From contig NZ_AP014724.1 of assembly GCF_001548055.1 (NCBI RefSeq), positions 930,001-994,000 of the forward strand: a stretch of 64,000 nt of DNA, read 5' to 3'. Made by a program: the position numbers and the translations under genes. The notes beneath the pieces were generated by a model, which was not told the DNA's origin, made no database searches, and saw nothing but the letters and a program-made list of their open reading frames with translations. Positions 8,397 to 17,599 of the stretch are shown here, one piece after another (position 1 is the stretch's first letter; the number at the start of each line of letters is the position of its first letter). This stretch comes from Sulfurospirillum cavolei (lineage in GTDB: Bacteria; Campylobacterota; Campylobacteria; Campylobacterales; Sulfurospirillaceae).

Positions 8397-9587
8397 ATGA
8401 GCGTTAATCTTCTCTTAATCGGGGCAAATGAAGCAACGACGCAAGAGCTAGTGTCTTTGGTCGATGCCACCTTATCGACGACGGCGGTGTATCAAAAAGC
8501 TACATTAAGTAACTATCAAAATTTCGACGTTCAACAATTTGATTTGGTGGTCTGCTTTACCAATCGTTACGACGAAATGGTTAAAAAATACGGCAAAGAG
8601 ATCGTCGTGGCGGTCGAATTTGTTCCTCCGACCGATTTTTTCGTTGCGGTGAGCCGTATCCAAGCGGGCGAAGAGGTCGTGATTTTCAATAACAGCACTT
8701 CCGGAGCGAACGTATTATTAAAATTTTTAAAATTCTACAAACTCGACCACGTCACGTATCGAATCGTTGCGTTTGAAGAGTGCACGGAGAGCGAAACGAA
8801 AGAGGCGTTAAGTCGGGCACGCTACATTATCGGAACGGACGGTTACGTCTCAAGCGGAAAAGCACTTTACAGTAAATACCAACACTACCTTCTTCCTGAC
8901 GTCGTCGTGATTCCGAGTCCTCCGCGTTCGGCGACGGCGGAGAGCGTCAGTGCTTTAGCGCAAGTCGTTACGGCGATCAATAACGATAAAGCGCTTAAAG
9001 AGGCTCGGGATATTTCGCACAAATTGGCGGAGCAGACCAAGGAGATTTCGGGCATTATCCAAAGTGCGTCCCAATCAATCGAAGATACCGCCAATACGAT
9101 CGTCGTCGTCAACGATAAATTGGCGGCCGAAGTCAAAAACGTGCAAGTCACGAACGGCATGGCAAAAGATTTGAGTTCGGCGGTCGAGCAAATCGGTACG
9201 ATTACCACCGCAATCAAATACATCGCGAGCGAAACCAACCTTTTAGCCCTCAATGCCACCATCGAAGCCGCACGCGCGGGAGATCACGGACGCGGTTTTG
9301 CGGTGGTTGCGAGCGAAGTACGCAAGCTTTCCGATCAGAGCAACAAATCGACCGATAATATTCGCGTTTTTATTATGGACGTGCAAAAAGTGGTCGATCA
9401 GATCGTTCCGGCGTTGCAAAAAACCGTGGACGAGATTATTAAGACGCAAGCCGAAGTCGAGCGCATCAGCATCGCCGCGCAAGAAGAGAGCAAAGCGATG
9501 AATGAGATTATTCAAAAACTTCAAGTTATCGTCAACGTTTCGCAAGAGCTCAATACCGCGGAAAATAAAAGTTTTTCGAGAGCTTAA
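8397..9587 (+). CDS. Soluble methyl-accepting chemotaxis-type signalling protein
   Basis: 396 residues without any membrane segment. The C-terminal half (from about residue 200) is a coiled-coil chemoreceptor signalling domain; its hairpin tip is [26 protein letters not shown], the CheA/CheW-contact region. The first ~190 residues form an alpha/beta domain with [23 protein letters not shown] and I-I-G-T-D-G-Y-V. I think this resembles the PrpR N-terminal sensor domain, but the match is weak. It should feed a cytoplasmic signal to CheA. It ends four bases inside the tail of the convergent Cache receptor gene. Confidence 0.85.
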   Translation: MSVNLLLIGANEATTQELVSLVDATLSTTAVYQKATLSNYQNFDVQQFDLVVCFTNRYDEMVKKYGKEIVVAVEFVPPTDFFVAVSRIQAGEEVVIFNNSTSGANVLLKFLKFYKLDHVTYRIVAFEECTESETKEALSRARYIIGTDGYVSSGKALYSKYQHYLLPDVVVIPSPPRSATAESVSALAQVVTAINNDKALKEARDISHKLAEQTKEISGIIQSASQSIEDTANTIVVVNDKLAAEVKNVQVTNGMAKDLSSAVEQIGTITTAIKYIASETNLLALNATIEAARAGDHGRGFAVVASEVRKLSDQSNKSTDNIRVFIMDVQKVVDQIVPALQKTVDEIIKTQAEVERISIAAQEESKAMNEIIQKLQVIVNVSQELNTAENKSFSRA

Positions 9588-11473
9588 CTTTGAAATTTCC
9601 CCAGTTCGTTTTTAAGGCTTTCGGTCATCCCGTGAAGGTGTTCGGAAGCCTGAGAGACGTTTTTGATACTTTGTACGTTTTCGTGTGAAAGCGTGTTGAT
9701 CTTATCGATTTCTTCAACCATCTTCTTGACTTTTTGAGCATTGTCGATAAAGCGTCCGACCGATTCTTTAGTATGGTCGATCGTTTCAGCGATGATAGTA
9801 TCGATATAGCCCATACCTCCTTGAAGCTTTTGGGAAACTTCGGCTAAACGGTGAACTTCTTGCGTGTTGGACGCGATATCGCCGTTGGCGTCCAAGATCG
9901 ACTGAACGACGACGTTAATCGTCGCGTCGATTTCGACAAGGCTTTTTTGCGTACGCTCGGCTAGCTTTCGCACTTCATCGGCAACGACGGCAAAACCGCG
10001 TCCGTGCTCTCCCGCACGTGCGGCTTCGATGGCGGCATTGAGGGCTAAAAGATTGGTTTGATCGGCTATATCTTTGATGATAATCAGCACGTCTTTGATC
10101 TCATGGGTATTTTTACTGACGGCTTCAAGCTTTTGTGCCAAATAGTACTCTTTCTCAACGGTCGTTTTCATCGTCTCTTCGAGTTGTTCGACATGAAGCT
10201 TAACGTCTTGAATGTCGTGTTGCGTTTGCGTCAGCTTCTTTTTCGACTCTTGCGCTAAATCGACGGAATTTTCCAACGTTTTTGAAATGATTTCGCCGTC
10301 GTGTTTCGTTTGCGCGATAATCGACGATTCGGTGGCGACGTTGTGTAAGACGGCTTGTGCGGTGCGTGAGAGTTCCTGCGAAATCGAAGCATTTTCATGG
10401 CTGATGGATTTGGACGTCGTTACGATGTCGTGTAGCTTTTCGATAAACGTATTGATGTGTATCGTTACCTCCGCAAACTCGTCTTTTCCTTTCACTTCCA
10501 GTCGTTGGCGTAAATCCGCATCGTTGCTTGAAAGCGCGGACGCAATCGTTCCCAACCTGCTTAACGGGCGTAAAAGTGCTTGCGTCGTTATCACGATGAT
10601 GACGAGGGAAACGCACAGCATAAGCGTTGCGATGATCAGAAGCTTTTGAACTTGCGCGTTTAAAAAGGTATAGGAGTTGGCTTTGTCGTAAGCGATGCCG
10701 ATACGCCAGCCGCTTTTTTCAGACGTTGCGTAAGCGTACAATTTTTCTTTTCCTTCAAAAGAATAATCGGCGATACCCTCTTTTTGCTCTCCCAATTGTG
10801 CGCTTAACGAAGGTGCGATACTCTCAAGTGCGACGCCTAAATGCTTGGGATTCGGATGTGCCGCGATAATGCCTTTGGTATCTTGCAAAATGCCGTAACC
10901 GCCCTCAAAATCGATATGCGAAAGGGCATGCGTGAGGTTCTCGAGTAAAATATCCGTACCGATGACGCCGACGAATTTTTTCGTATCGTCAAAAATCGGG
11001 CTCATCACGGTGACCATCAAGCGCGTATCGGTTGCACCGCGGTAAACGTCGCTGATAGCGGTTTTTTGCGTCTGTTTGACGTGGAGATACCACGGGCGTT
11101 TTCGAGGGTCGTACCCTTGCGGACGTTGTTTTTCGCTTCCCCAAACCATATCGCCGTTCTCAAAGCCGACGTAGGTGTCAAGCGCACCGATGGTTTTAGT
11201 CGTTTCTTGAAGTTTTTGCACCATTTGATGGTAGCTAATGAGATCAATGTCGTGAAAAAAACGTGCGGCACTTTCGACGTCGTTTTGCTTCGTGGCGATC
11301 AGAAGATCGATATAGTCGGTAAACGAGCGAGCCGTAGAGTGCAGACTCGACGTGATCTGGCGAATACTGTTTTTTTTGGTGTCTTGGTAGCTAAAAAGCC
11401 CGAAAGAAAAGAGACATACGGCTATGAGTAGTGAGACGACAAGCATAATTTTCGTTTTAAATCGCACGGACAA
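9584..11473 (-). CDS. Methyl-accepting chemotaxis protein with periplasmic Cache sensor
   Basis: 629 residues: membrane helix near residues 8-28, a periplasmic dCache-type sensor (about 35-275) with the D-P-R-K-R-P-W-Y motif and I-G-T-D-I, a second helix near 280-300, HAMP, then the signalling coiled coil with [23 protein letters not shown]. dCache receptors bind amino acids, carboxylates or other small molecules; the ligand here is unknown. The start used is TTG at 11473, close behind AAAGGA; GTG at 11467 is an alternative. It is transcribed alone toward the convergent soluble receptor. Confidence 0.9.
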   Translation of the reverse strand: MSVRFKTKIMLVVSLLIAVCLFSFGLFSYQDTKKNSIRQITSSLHSTARSFTDYIDLLIATKQNDVESAARFFHDIDLISYHQMVQKLQETTKTIGALDTYVGFENGDMVWGSEKQRPQGYDPRKRPWYLHVKQTQKTAISDVYRGATDTRLMVTVMSPIFDDTKKFVGVIGTDILLENLTHALSHIDFEGGYGILQDTKGIIAAHPNPKHLGVALESIAPSLSAQLGEQKEGIADYSFEGKEKLYAYATSEKSGWRIGIAYDKANSYTFLNAQVQKLLIIATLMLCVSLVIIVITTQALLRPLSRLGTIASALSSNDADLRQRLEVKGKDEFAEVTIHINTFIEKLHDIVTTSKSISHENASISQELSRTAQAVLHNVATESSIIAQTKHDGEIISKTLENSVDLAQESKKKLTQTQHDIQDVKLHVEQLEETMKTTVEKEYYLAQKLEAVSKNTHEIKDVLIIIKDIADQTNLLALNAAIEAARAGEHGRGFAVVADEVRKLAERTQKSLVEIDATINVVVQSILDANGDIASNTQEVHRLAEVSQKLQGGMGYIDTIIAETIDHTKESVGRFIDNAQKVKKMVEEIDKINTLSHENVQSIKNVSQASEHLHGMTESLKNELGKFQS

Positions 11474-11531
11474 CCTATCCTTTGGAAAGCAAAATCGACG
11501 TTCATTGTAACTTCAAACGACTACGATTTTA

Positions 11532-11581
11532 TTACATGTAACAATCTTTTTAGGCGGACGTTAGAGGAGATTTGCTATGAT
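11532..11581 (+). promoter_or_regulatory. TTACATGTAA site plus TATGAT box upstream of metH
   Basis: TTACATGTAA at 11532-11541 is followed after 34 bases by TATGAT at 11576-11581, then metH at 11613. The same palindrome-to--10 spacing (30-31 bases) recurs at 17241 and 18627, which suggests a shared promoter architecture rather than chance. Confidence 0.45.
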
Positions 11582-11612
11582 AGATTGATATTTACCACGA
11601 GGAAACAGAAGC

Positions 11613-14600
11613 GTGTTAGGACTCCAAGAACGCATAAAAGAAAAAATTTTAGTCATCGATGGTGCGATGGGCACACAGATACAAGCTTTACAGATTGCGC
11701 CTGAACTTTGGGAGGGCAAAGAGGGATGTAATGAGCTTTTGAACGTTACATGTAAAGATGCCATTTCAAAAATTCATCGCGGTTATTTGCTTGCAGGCGC
11801 GGACATCATCAAGACCAACACCTTTGGTGCATTGCCGTGGGTTTTGGAGGATTACGGCATCGGTGAGAGAGCCTATGAACTTGTCCGCGCGGGCGTTGCT
11901 ATCGTTAAAGAGGCGTGTGCGGATTTTGAAACGCCCCAAAAACCCCGCTTTACCGCCGCGGCGTTTGGTCCGGGAACCAAGCTTCCCTCTTTAGGGCATA
12001 TCGGTTACGATGAGATGTATCAGGGCTACAAAGAGGCGGCACGCGGAGCCGTGGACGGCGGGGCAGATCTTTTTCTTATCGAAACGGCACAAGATCCGCT
12101 TCAAATCAAAGCCGCCCTTCACGCCATTTTTGATGCTCAAAAATCTTTACATGTAAAGCTTCCCGTGATGGTTTCGGTCACTATTGAACTTAGCGGAACG
12201 ATGCTTATTGGCACCGACGCAACCACGATAGCGGCGATCTTAGAACCCTTTGACATCTTAAGTCTGGGTTTTAACTGCGGTACAGGACCTGAGCAGGTTG
12301 AAAAGCATGTCAAAACGCTGAGTTCCGTTTGGAGCAAACCCATCAGTGTGCATGCCAACGCGGGACTTCCGCAAAACCGCGGAGGGTACACGTTTTATCC
12401 GATGGGACCTCGCGAATTTGCCGAGCTTCAAGAAAAGTTTACCGACATCGCGGGTGTGGCGATCTTGGGAGGGTGTTGCGGTACGACGCCACAACACATT
12501 TTAGAGCTCTCCAAACGCGTGGAGGGCAAAAAACCGCTTCCTCCTACAGGAAGCATGCCTCGCTCCATCGCATCGCTTTTTGAAACCAGAGCACTCAAAC
12601 AAGACCCCGCACCCTTTTTGATCGGTGAGCGAAGCAATGCTACAGGGTCTAAAGCGTTTCGTGAGCTTTTATTGGCGGAAGATTACGATGGAACACTGAG
12701 TGTCGCGCAACAACAAGTACGCAGTGGCGCACATGGCATCGACGTCAGTGTCGGCTTTGCAGGACGTGACGAGATCAAAGATACGAAAGAGGTGATGGGG
12801 CGTTACGTGCAAAAGATTCTTTTGCCCCTCATGCCCGATACCACGCAACTCCCCTCACTGGAATGTGCGCTTAAGCTCATTGGTGGAAAGCCCATCATCA
12901 ACTCAGTCAATCTTGAAGACGGCATCGAAAAGTTTGACAAAGTCTGCTCTCTAGCCAAACGTTTTGGTGCGGCGCTCGTGTGCCTGAGCATCGACGAGCA
13001 AGGTATGGCGAAAAGTAAAGCACAAAAGGTGGCGATCGCCGAGCGTATTTACGAGCTTGCGACCACACGATACGGCATTCACCCTGAAGACTTGGTATTT
13101 GACCTTCTTACCTTTACCGTGGGCAGTGGCGACGCGGAGTACCACACCGCGGCGATTGAGACCATCGAGGCGATTCGCGAGTTTCACGCGATGCATCCCG
13201 AAGTGGGCTTCGTACTCGGCGTTTCAAACATTTCGTTTGGTTTAGCCAAACACGCCCGTGAATACCTAAACTCCGTCTTTTTACACCACTGTGTCGAAGC
13301 CGGTCTTAGCATGGCGATCGTGAACGTTAAAAACACACTTCCGATGCACAAGATCAGCGACGTGGATAAAAAAGTGTGCGAAGACCTGCTCTTCAACTAC
13401 CGTGAAGAGGGCGACCCACTTTTTAAATTTATCGCGCATTTTGAGGGCGTGGTGGAGAACAAAGACGAGAGTGACACGGCGTACCTTGCGATGAGCACGC
13501 ACGAGAAGATTTCGACGCTTTTGATCGATGGCGATAAAGAGCGCATGTTAGCTCTTTTACCCACGGCTAAAGAGGAACTGCCAGCTGAGCTTATCGTCAA
13601 TGAGATTTTGATCGATGCGATGAAAGTGGTCGGCGAGCTTTTTGGAAGCGGGAAAATGCAACTGCCTTTTGTTTTGCAATCGGCGGAAGTGATGAAGGCT
13701 TCGGTCGATTATCTGCAACCTTTTTTACCCAAAACTGAAAAAAACACAACCACAACGCTCATCATCGGAACGGTCAAAGGCGATGTGCATGACGTGGGTA
13801 AAAACTTGGTCGACATCATCTTAAGCAACAACGGTTTTAAAGTCGTCAACATCGGCATCAAAGCCGAGCTTGAACAGTTTTTGCAAGCGCTAAAAGAGCA
13901 TAATGCCGATGCGATCGGTATGAGCGGGCTTTTGGTAAAGTCCACGAATGTCATGAAAGAAAACCTTGAAGCGATGCAAAAAATGGGCATCAAAATTCCC
14001 GTGATCTTAGGCGGCGCGGCACTGACGGACAATTTTGTGGAAGAGTTTTGCCGCCCGATTTACGATGGACCGATTTATTACTGTAAAGACGCATTTGAGG
14101 GCATAACGGCGATGAGCCGCATCGAAGCGAAAAACTACGACACCTCGTTTAGCCGTGTTGTCTTGGAAAACAGCGTCAATCGCGCCACCAAAGAAGCCAA
14201 ACCTATGCCTCCGTTTCATGAGCTTAAAATGCCAAGTCGTGACATCAAAATCCCGACACCACCATTTTGGGGCAGACGGGTTTTAAAGACCGATGTCAAA
14301 GAGTTAGCCTATTCGTGGATCAACCATAAAATCCTTTTCGCACAGCGTTGGGGCTACAGCGGAAAAGGGCAAAGTAAAGAAGCGAAGCAAAAGCAGCTTG
14401 ATGAGGTACTTTACCCGACTTATGAGCGTGTTAAAGCGGACATCGAGCGGCTTGGGCTGTTTGAGCCGACACTCATCTACGGCTATTTTCCTGCACGTTC
14501 ACTGGAGAACAAGCTTTACTTGTTTAATGAGAGCGAGGGCTATTTTAGCGAGGAACAAGTGTGTCGTGAGAGCATCGAAGTAGCGAGCAAGCGTGCCATC

Positions 14601-15083
14601 AAAGTCTTTGACTTTCCGCGCCAAAATCGCACTCCGTACCGTGCTTTAAGCGACTTTATTTCTCCTTCTCGTCACGATGTTTTGGCGTTGACGTGCGTGA
14701 GTGCGGGAGCGAAATTTTCAGCGTATGAAAAAGAGCTTTACGATGCGGGCAATTTTACCGAATACTTTTTCGTACACGGGCTGGGCGTGGAACTCGCCGA
14801 AGCGTTGGCGGAGATCGTGCATAAACAGATACGACTTGATCTTGGCATCGCCGAGCATGAGGGGCATAGCTTGCGTGATGTGCAGATGAAACGCTACCAC
14901 GGATGTCGCTACTCATTTGGCTACCCCGCGTGCCCTGCCTTGGAAGATACCAGAGTCATTTTCGATCTTTTAAAGCCTGAGGAATTTGGCATTGAATTAA
15001 GCGAGACGTACCAAATCCACCCCGAACAAAGTACGACGGCGATCGTGATGCACCATAAAGAAGCACTTTACTTCAACGTGTAA
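11613..15083 (+). CDS. metH: Cobalamin-dependent methionine synthase
   Basis: 1156 residues (E. coli MetH is 1227) with all four modules in order. The homocysteine domain has zinc ligands Cys222 (G-F-N-C-G-T-G-P) and Cys288/Cys289 (G-G-C-C-G-T-T-P). Next are the methyltetrahydrofolate domain (G-E-R-S-N-A-T-G-S-K), the cobalamin domain with the cobalt-ligand His726 in D-V-H-D-V-G-K-N, and the C-terminal reactivation domain with Y-P-A-C-P near residue 1105. It transfers methyl from methyl-THF to homocysteine through cob(I)alamin in the cytoplasm. The GTG start at 11613 has AGGA eight bases upstream and the conserved I-D-G-A-M-G-T follows directly. Two TTACATGTAA palindromes lie inside the gene (11746, 12147). 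npdA follows after 11 bases. Confidence 0.97.
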   Translation: MLGLQERIKEKILVIDGAMGTQIQALQIAPELWEGKEGCNELLNVTCKDAISKIHRGYLLAGADIIKTNTFGALPWVLEDYGIGERAYELVRAGVAIVKEACADFETPQKPRFTAAAFGPGTKLPSLGHIGYDEMYQGYKEAARGAVDGGADLFLIETAQDPLQIKAALHAIFDAQKSLHVKLPVMVSVTIELSGTMLIGTDATTIAAILEPFDILSLGFNCGTGPEQVEKHVKTLSSVWSKPISVHANAGLPQNRGGYTFYPMGPREFAELQEKFTDIAGVAILGGCCGTTPQHILELSKRVEGKKPLPPTGSMPRSIASLFETRALKQDPAPFLIGERSNATGSKAFRELLLAEDYDGTLSVAQQQVRSGAHGIDVSVGFAGRDEIKDTKEVMGRYVQKILLPLMPDTTQLPSLECALKLIGGKPIINSVNLEDGIEKFDKVCSLAKRFGAALVCLSIDEQGMAKSKAQKVAIAERIYELATTRYGIHPEDLVFDLLTFTVGSGDAEYHTAAIETIEAIREFHAMHPEVGFVLGVSNISFGLAKHAREYLNSVFLHHCVEAGLSMAIVNVKNTLPMHKISDVDKKVCEDLLFNYREEGDPLFKFIAHFEGVVENKDESDTAYLAMSTHEKISTLLIDGDKERMLALLPTAKEELPAELIVNEILIDAMKVVGELFGSGKMQLPFVLQSAEVMKASVDYLQPFLPKTEKNTTTTLIIGTVKGDVHDVGKNLVDIILSNNGFKVVNIGIKAELEQFLQALKEHNADAIGMSGLLVKSTNVMKENLEAMQKMGIKIPVILGGAALTDNFVEEFCRPIYDGPIYYCKDAFEGITAMSRIEAKNYDTSFSRVVLENSVNRATKEAKPMPPFHELKMPSRDIKIPTPPFWGRRVLKTDVKELAYSWINHKILFAQRWGYSGKGQSKEAKQKQLDEVLYPTYERVKADIERLGLFEPTLIYGYFPARSLENKLYLFNESEGYFSEEQVCRESIEVASKRAIKVFDFPRQNRTPYRALSDFISPSRHDVLALTCVSAGAKFSAYEKELYDAGNFTEYFFVHGLGVELAEALAEIVHKQIRLDLGIAEHEGHSLRDVQMKRYHGCRYSFGYPACPALEDTRVIFDLLKPEEFGIELSETYQIHPEQSTTAIVMHHKEALYFNV

Positions 15084-15094
15084 GAGGAGTTTTC

Positions 15095-15799
15095 ATGGCA
15101 AAAGTGGTGATATTTTCAGGAGCAGGTATCAGCGCGGAGAGTGGACTCTCCACCTTTCGCGACGCGGATGGGCTGTGGGAAAAGTACCGCATCGAGGAGA
15201 TCTGTACGGCCGGCTGTTTGAGCTGGAACCGTGAAAACACTCTGGCATTTTACGATGCAAGGCGCGAACAATTAAGCGCGGTTGAACCCAATGCCGCGCA
15301 CCATGCCATCGCCAAACTACAAGAAAAATTCCCCAAAGACATCGCCATCATCACCCAAAATGTGGACGATCTGTTCGAGAGAGCAGGGTGCAAAGACGTT
15401 TTGCACTTGCACGGTTTTTTGCCCAGACTTCGCTGTGAAGCATGTGGAGCAACCCAGATTATCGGCTACACCAAGCAAGATCGAACTTTTACATGTAAAA
15501 ACTGTGGAGGCTCCTTTCGCCCCGACATCGTCTTCTTCGGCGAAGCCGCTCCGATGTATGAACACCTTTATGATGCGATGCAAGATTGTGAGTTTTTAGC
15601 CATCATCGGCTCAAGCGGAAACGTCGTCGCGATGGATCATTTCGCTTTACATGTAAAGGTTTCCATTTTGAATAATCTTGAGCGAAGTGATGCGATCAAT
15701 GAGCGGGTTTATAGCAAAGTGTTGTATAAAAAAGCGACTGAAGCGGTGGATGAGATTGTGGCGGATGTGGAGAGGTTTTTAAGGTATGATCAAAACTAA
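15095..15799 (+). CDS. npdA: NAD-dependent protein deacylase (sirtuin)
   Basis: 234 residues, typical for bacterial class III sirtuins. Visible are the NAD-binding G-A-G-I-S-A-E-S-G-L-S-T-F-R, the T-Q-N-V-D-D motif, catalytic His in L-H-L-H-G, and four zinc cysteines (C-E-A-C and C-K-N-C, 'aCGAtq' type spacing). It removes acyl groups from lysines in the cytosol, producing nicotinamide and O-acyl-ADP-ribose. It is 11 bases downstream of metH with its own AAGAGGAG site, so the two are probably co-transcribed. Two TTACATGTAA palindromes lie within the gene; one encodes part of the second zinc knuckle. The metH link has no obvious biochemical reason and may simply be operon economy. Confidence 0.94.
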   Translation: MAKVVIFSGAGISAESGLSTFRDADGLWEKYRIEEICTAGCLSWNRENTLAFYDARREQLSAVEPNAAHHAIAKLQEKFPKDIAIITQNVDDLFERAGCKDVLHLHGFLPRLRCEACGATQIIGYTKQDRTFTCKNCGGSFRPDIVFFGEAAPMYEHLYDAMQDCEFLAIIGSSGNVVAMDHFALHVKVSILNNLERSDAINERVYSKVLYKKATEAVDEIVADVERFLRYDQN

Positions 15800-15834
15800 A
15801 GTTTTATGTGTAAAAGCATAACCGTAAAAAAGAA

Positions 15835-15860
15835 AAGGTATCGGATATTTGCGATACCTT
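15835..15860 (-). terminator. Intrinsic terminator between convergent npdA and the small membrane-protein gene
   Basis: AAGGTATCG-N8-CGATACCTT is a perfect 9-bp stem. On the minus strand it is followed by TTCTTTTTTACGG, a good U-tract, so it mainly ends the minus-strand gene at 15873; on the plus strand it may also stop npdA. Confidence 0.8.
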
Positions 15861-15872
15861 GTTGTGAATTTA

Positions 15873-16229
15873 TCATGAATTTTTTGAATGATAAAAGTAT
15901 AAATAGCCTAATCCCAAAGGTGCAATAAAGATAGCCAGTGTCCAACAAATCATCATGGAAATAATTTTGAGCGTTAATAATAAAATCATGTTAACAAAGA
16001 AGACATTGTTGCCGAATATATAACCGACGACGCTTTCATAGACAAAACGGGCATAAGGGTATAAAAAGGTATTTAATACGGCAGAAAAAATAAATCCGAA
16101 AGAAAAATGTTTAAAACCGTTTGATAATGCAGAAACGAAAACAATTGCGATGACGATACCGAATATAAAATGCCTTACGTAATATGCCGTATTCAAGCCT
16201 TTAAATGTTTTGTTGATAAAATCTTGCAT
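15873..16229 (-). CDS. Small membrane protein of unknown function
   Basis: 118 residues from the ATG at 16229, which has a strong AAGGAAGAAAAGG site just upstream; a TTG 54 bases further out (16283) lacks one. There are three hydrophobic segments: a central pair rich in Phe/Ile/Val separated by S-N-G-F-K-H-F-S-F-G, and a C-terminal one containing M-M-I-C-W-T-L-A-I-F-I-A-P-L-G-L-G-Y-L-Y. I do not recognise the family. It stands alone, with its own terminator and a TTACATGTAA site about 60 bases upstream of its start. Confidence 0.6.
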   Translation of the reverse strand: MQDFINKTFKGLNTAYYVRHFIFGIVIAIVFVSALSNGFKHFSFGFIFSAVLNTFLYPYARFVYESVVGYIFGNNVFFVNMILLLTLKIISMMICWTLAIFIAPLGLGYLYFYHSKNS

Positions 16230-16291
16230 CCTTTTCTTCCTTGTGATAGTATTGGTAACGACAGTGTAATAAAAAATACCCAATAATAATC

Positions 16292-16301
16292 TTACATGTA
16301 A
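16292..16301. repeat. TTACATGTAA palindrome copy
   Basis: Perfect palindrome 62 bases upstream of the small membrane-protein gene (minus strand), in a position that could act on its promoter. Confidence 0.9.
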
Positions 16302-16350
16302 CTCAAGAGAAAATGGAGTATGTACTCAACTTTTACTTTTTTACCAATAT

Positions 16351-16379
16351 TTCCTAAAACTCATACACCTCTTCGAGGA
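16351..16379. repeat. Direct repeat, left copy, flanking HEPN/MNT module 1
   Basis: The stretch CTAAAAC-T-CATACACCTCTTCGAG recurs at 17170 with one change plus small differences at the edges. Read on the minus strand each copy encodes L-E-E-V-Y-(E/A)-F-stop, so both look like the last codons of one gene family. They bracket the minus-strand toxin-antitoxin pair. Confidence 0.65.
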
Positions 16380-16424
16380 TAACAAAGGTGTCAGGCTACT
16401 TTAAATCATTATCTAGCTAAAGTT

Positions 16425-16784
16425 TTATAGTTTTGCCTCAATAATTTTCATACACTGCTCTTTAAACTTCGGCAAAATATGCCTGATAATCCACTCAATA
16501 ATAGCAAGATTCACACCTTCGTAATCATGTGCGATGTAATTTCTCACATCGTAAATGCCTTTGAGATCATCGGTTTCAAAATATTCAAGAAAGGTATTGT
16601 TAGAAGATTTTTTGATTTTGTCGAATTGTTCGGCGATGGACGTAAGGTGCATCAAAATAGCGGGGCGATAAGTCGTTAAGTCGTGTAAAGCGTTGGTAAT
16701 AGAACCAGTATTTGTGACAATTTCTTCAATGTATTCTATTTTTTCAAGAATGAGATAGATTTTGCTAATGCTCTCTTTAGACAT
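16425..16784 (-). CDS. hepT: HepT-like toxin (HEPN ribonuclease, DUF86), module 1
   Basis: 119 residues from the ATG at 16784, which overlaps the MNT gene's end by eight bases (ATGTCTAA). A longer frame back to 16862 would run deep into the partner gene. The protein is all-helical and carries R-N-Y-I-A-H-D-Y, the R-x4-H-x-Y signature of HEPN RNases near residue 82. In characterised pairs the HEPN protein cuts RNA and the MNT partner inactivates it by AMPylating that Tyr. The motif is intact. Module 1 points away from module 2, which starts 230 bases to the right. Confidence 0.85.
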   Translation of the reverse strand: MSKESISKIYLILEKIEYIEEIVTNTGSITNALHDLTTYRPAILMHLTSIAEQFDKIKKSSNNTFLEYFETDDLKGIYDVRNYIAHDYEGVNLAIIEWIIRHILPKFKEQCMKIIEAKL

Positions 16785-17085
16785 AAATCGTTCTATCAAT
16801 AATAAATTTTTGAGCAGTTTTTCCCATGCCTGTTTTATCAGCCAAATCAACGGAAACGCCAAAAATAGAACTCATCTCTTTTTTGATTTCTTCGATGCGC
16901 TCAATTGACTTGATACCGTAACGCTCGACAAAGGAAGGTTTGGCTTCGATGAGAATGTCGATGTCACTTGTCTCATCTGCTTCATCACGAGCGTATGAGC
17001 CAAATAAGCCCTCTATAACGAAGCCCTCAGGTAGATAATGGTTTTTCATGCTTTTAAGCTGTTGAAGAATGGTTTCTTTTTTCAT
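16777..17085 (-). CDS. mntA: MNT-type nucleotidyltransferase antitoxin, module 1
   Basis: 102 residues. The minimal nucleotidyltransferase signature is complete: G-L-F-G-S-Y-A-R-D-E-A followed by S-D-I-D-I-L-I, that is G-S-x10-D-x-D, plus a third acidic residue in V-S-V-D-L-A. Proteins of this type inactivate their HEPN partner by transferring AMP. It is the upstream gene of the module and overlaps the toxin by eight bases. It ends in I-Y-V, exactly as the module 2 antitoxin does, although the two proteins otherwise diverge, arguing for old paralogy rather than a recent duplication. Confidence 0.87.
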   Translation of the reverse strand: MKKETILQQLKSMKNHYLPEGFVIEGLFGSYARDEADETSDIDILIEAKPSFVERYGIKSIERIEEIKKEMSSIFGVSVDLADKTGMGKTAQKFIIDRTIYV

Positions 17086-17167
17086 AAAAAAATTATAGCG
17101 AAGATTGAGCGCTTTGTGAATTGTATATTAAGAAGTACGTGGGTATAGCTTGTTTTGGGATTAACTC

Positions 17168-17195
17168 TTCTAAAACGCATACACCTCTTCGAGTA
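17168..17195. repeat. Direct repeat, right copy, flanking HEPN/MNT module 1
   Basis: Second copy of the repeat at 16351-16379 (CTAAAAC-G-CATACACCTCTTCGAG). It lies between the two divergent toxin-antitoxin modules. Outside the shared ~26 bases the sequences differ. Confidence 0.65.
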
Positions 17196-17240
17196 GAGAC
17201 ATATACCAAAAGAGAGTGCTTCTTTTGAATCTAAGAGATT

Positions 17241-17287
17241 TTACATGTAAAAAGAAAATCATAAATAATTTGACTCTATGTTATAAT
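17241..17287 (+). promoter_or_regulatory. Promoter of HEPN/MNT module 2 with TTACATGTAA element
   Basis: TTACATGTAA at 17241-17250, then AAATCATAAATAAT, then TATAAT at 17282-17287, 31 bases after the palindrome. The order and wording closely match the promoter at 18627-18672. The ATG of the antitoxin follows at 17312. Confidence 0.55.
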
Positions 17288-17311
17288 CACATCAAAACCA
17301 AAGGAGGATGT

Positions 17312-17599
17312 ATGACAAAGCAACACATACTTGATTATCTTTCCATGCATAAACCTGAGTTTCAAAAAAAATACGGTGTGGAAGAGATCGGTTTGTTTGG
17401 CTCGTATGCACGCGATGAAGCCAAAGACGATAGTGATGTCGATATTTTTGTGAGTATGCAAGCAAAATTTGACAACGTGATGGGTTTAAAATATGACCTT
17501 GAAACCTCCTTGCAAAAAAAAGTCGATTTGATGACGAAACATAAATACATGAAACCTTTTTTGCTTCAGATGATTACGAAAGATGTGATATATGTCTGA
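17312..17599 (+). CDS. mntA: MNT-type nucleotidyltransferase antitoxin, module 2
   Basis: 95 residues from the ATG at 17312, with AAGGAGG at 17301-17307; the frame is open further upstream but without a start signal. It has G-L-F-G-S-Y-A-R-D-E-A-K-D-D-S-D-V-D-I-F-V, the G-S-x10-D-x-D core, and V-D-L-M as third acidic position. Expected role: AMPylation of the HEPN partner encoded immediately downstream. It overlaps that gene by eight bases (ATGTCTGA), the same junction as in module 1. Confidence 0.88.
   Translation: MTKQHILDYLSMHKPEFQKKYGVEEIGLFGSYARDEAKDDSDVDIFVSMQAKFDNVMGLKYDLETSLQKKVDLMTKHKYMKPFLLQMITKDVIYV

Noticed and set aside
11474-11612. Cobalamin or SAM riboswitch before metH
   Set aside because: The leader after the TATGAT box is only about 25 bases, too short for either riboswitch.
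17270-17275. TTGACT as -35 box of HEPN/MNT module 2
   Set aside because: It is only six bases from the TATAAT at 17282, too close for a -35/-10 pair.
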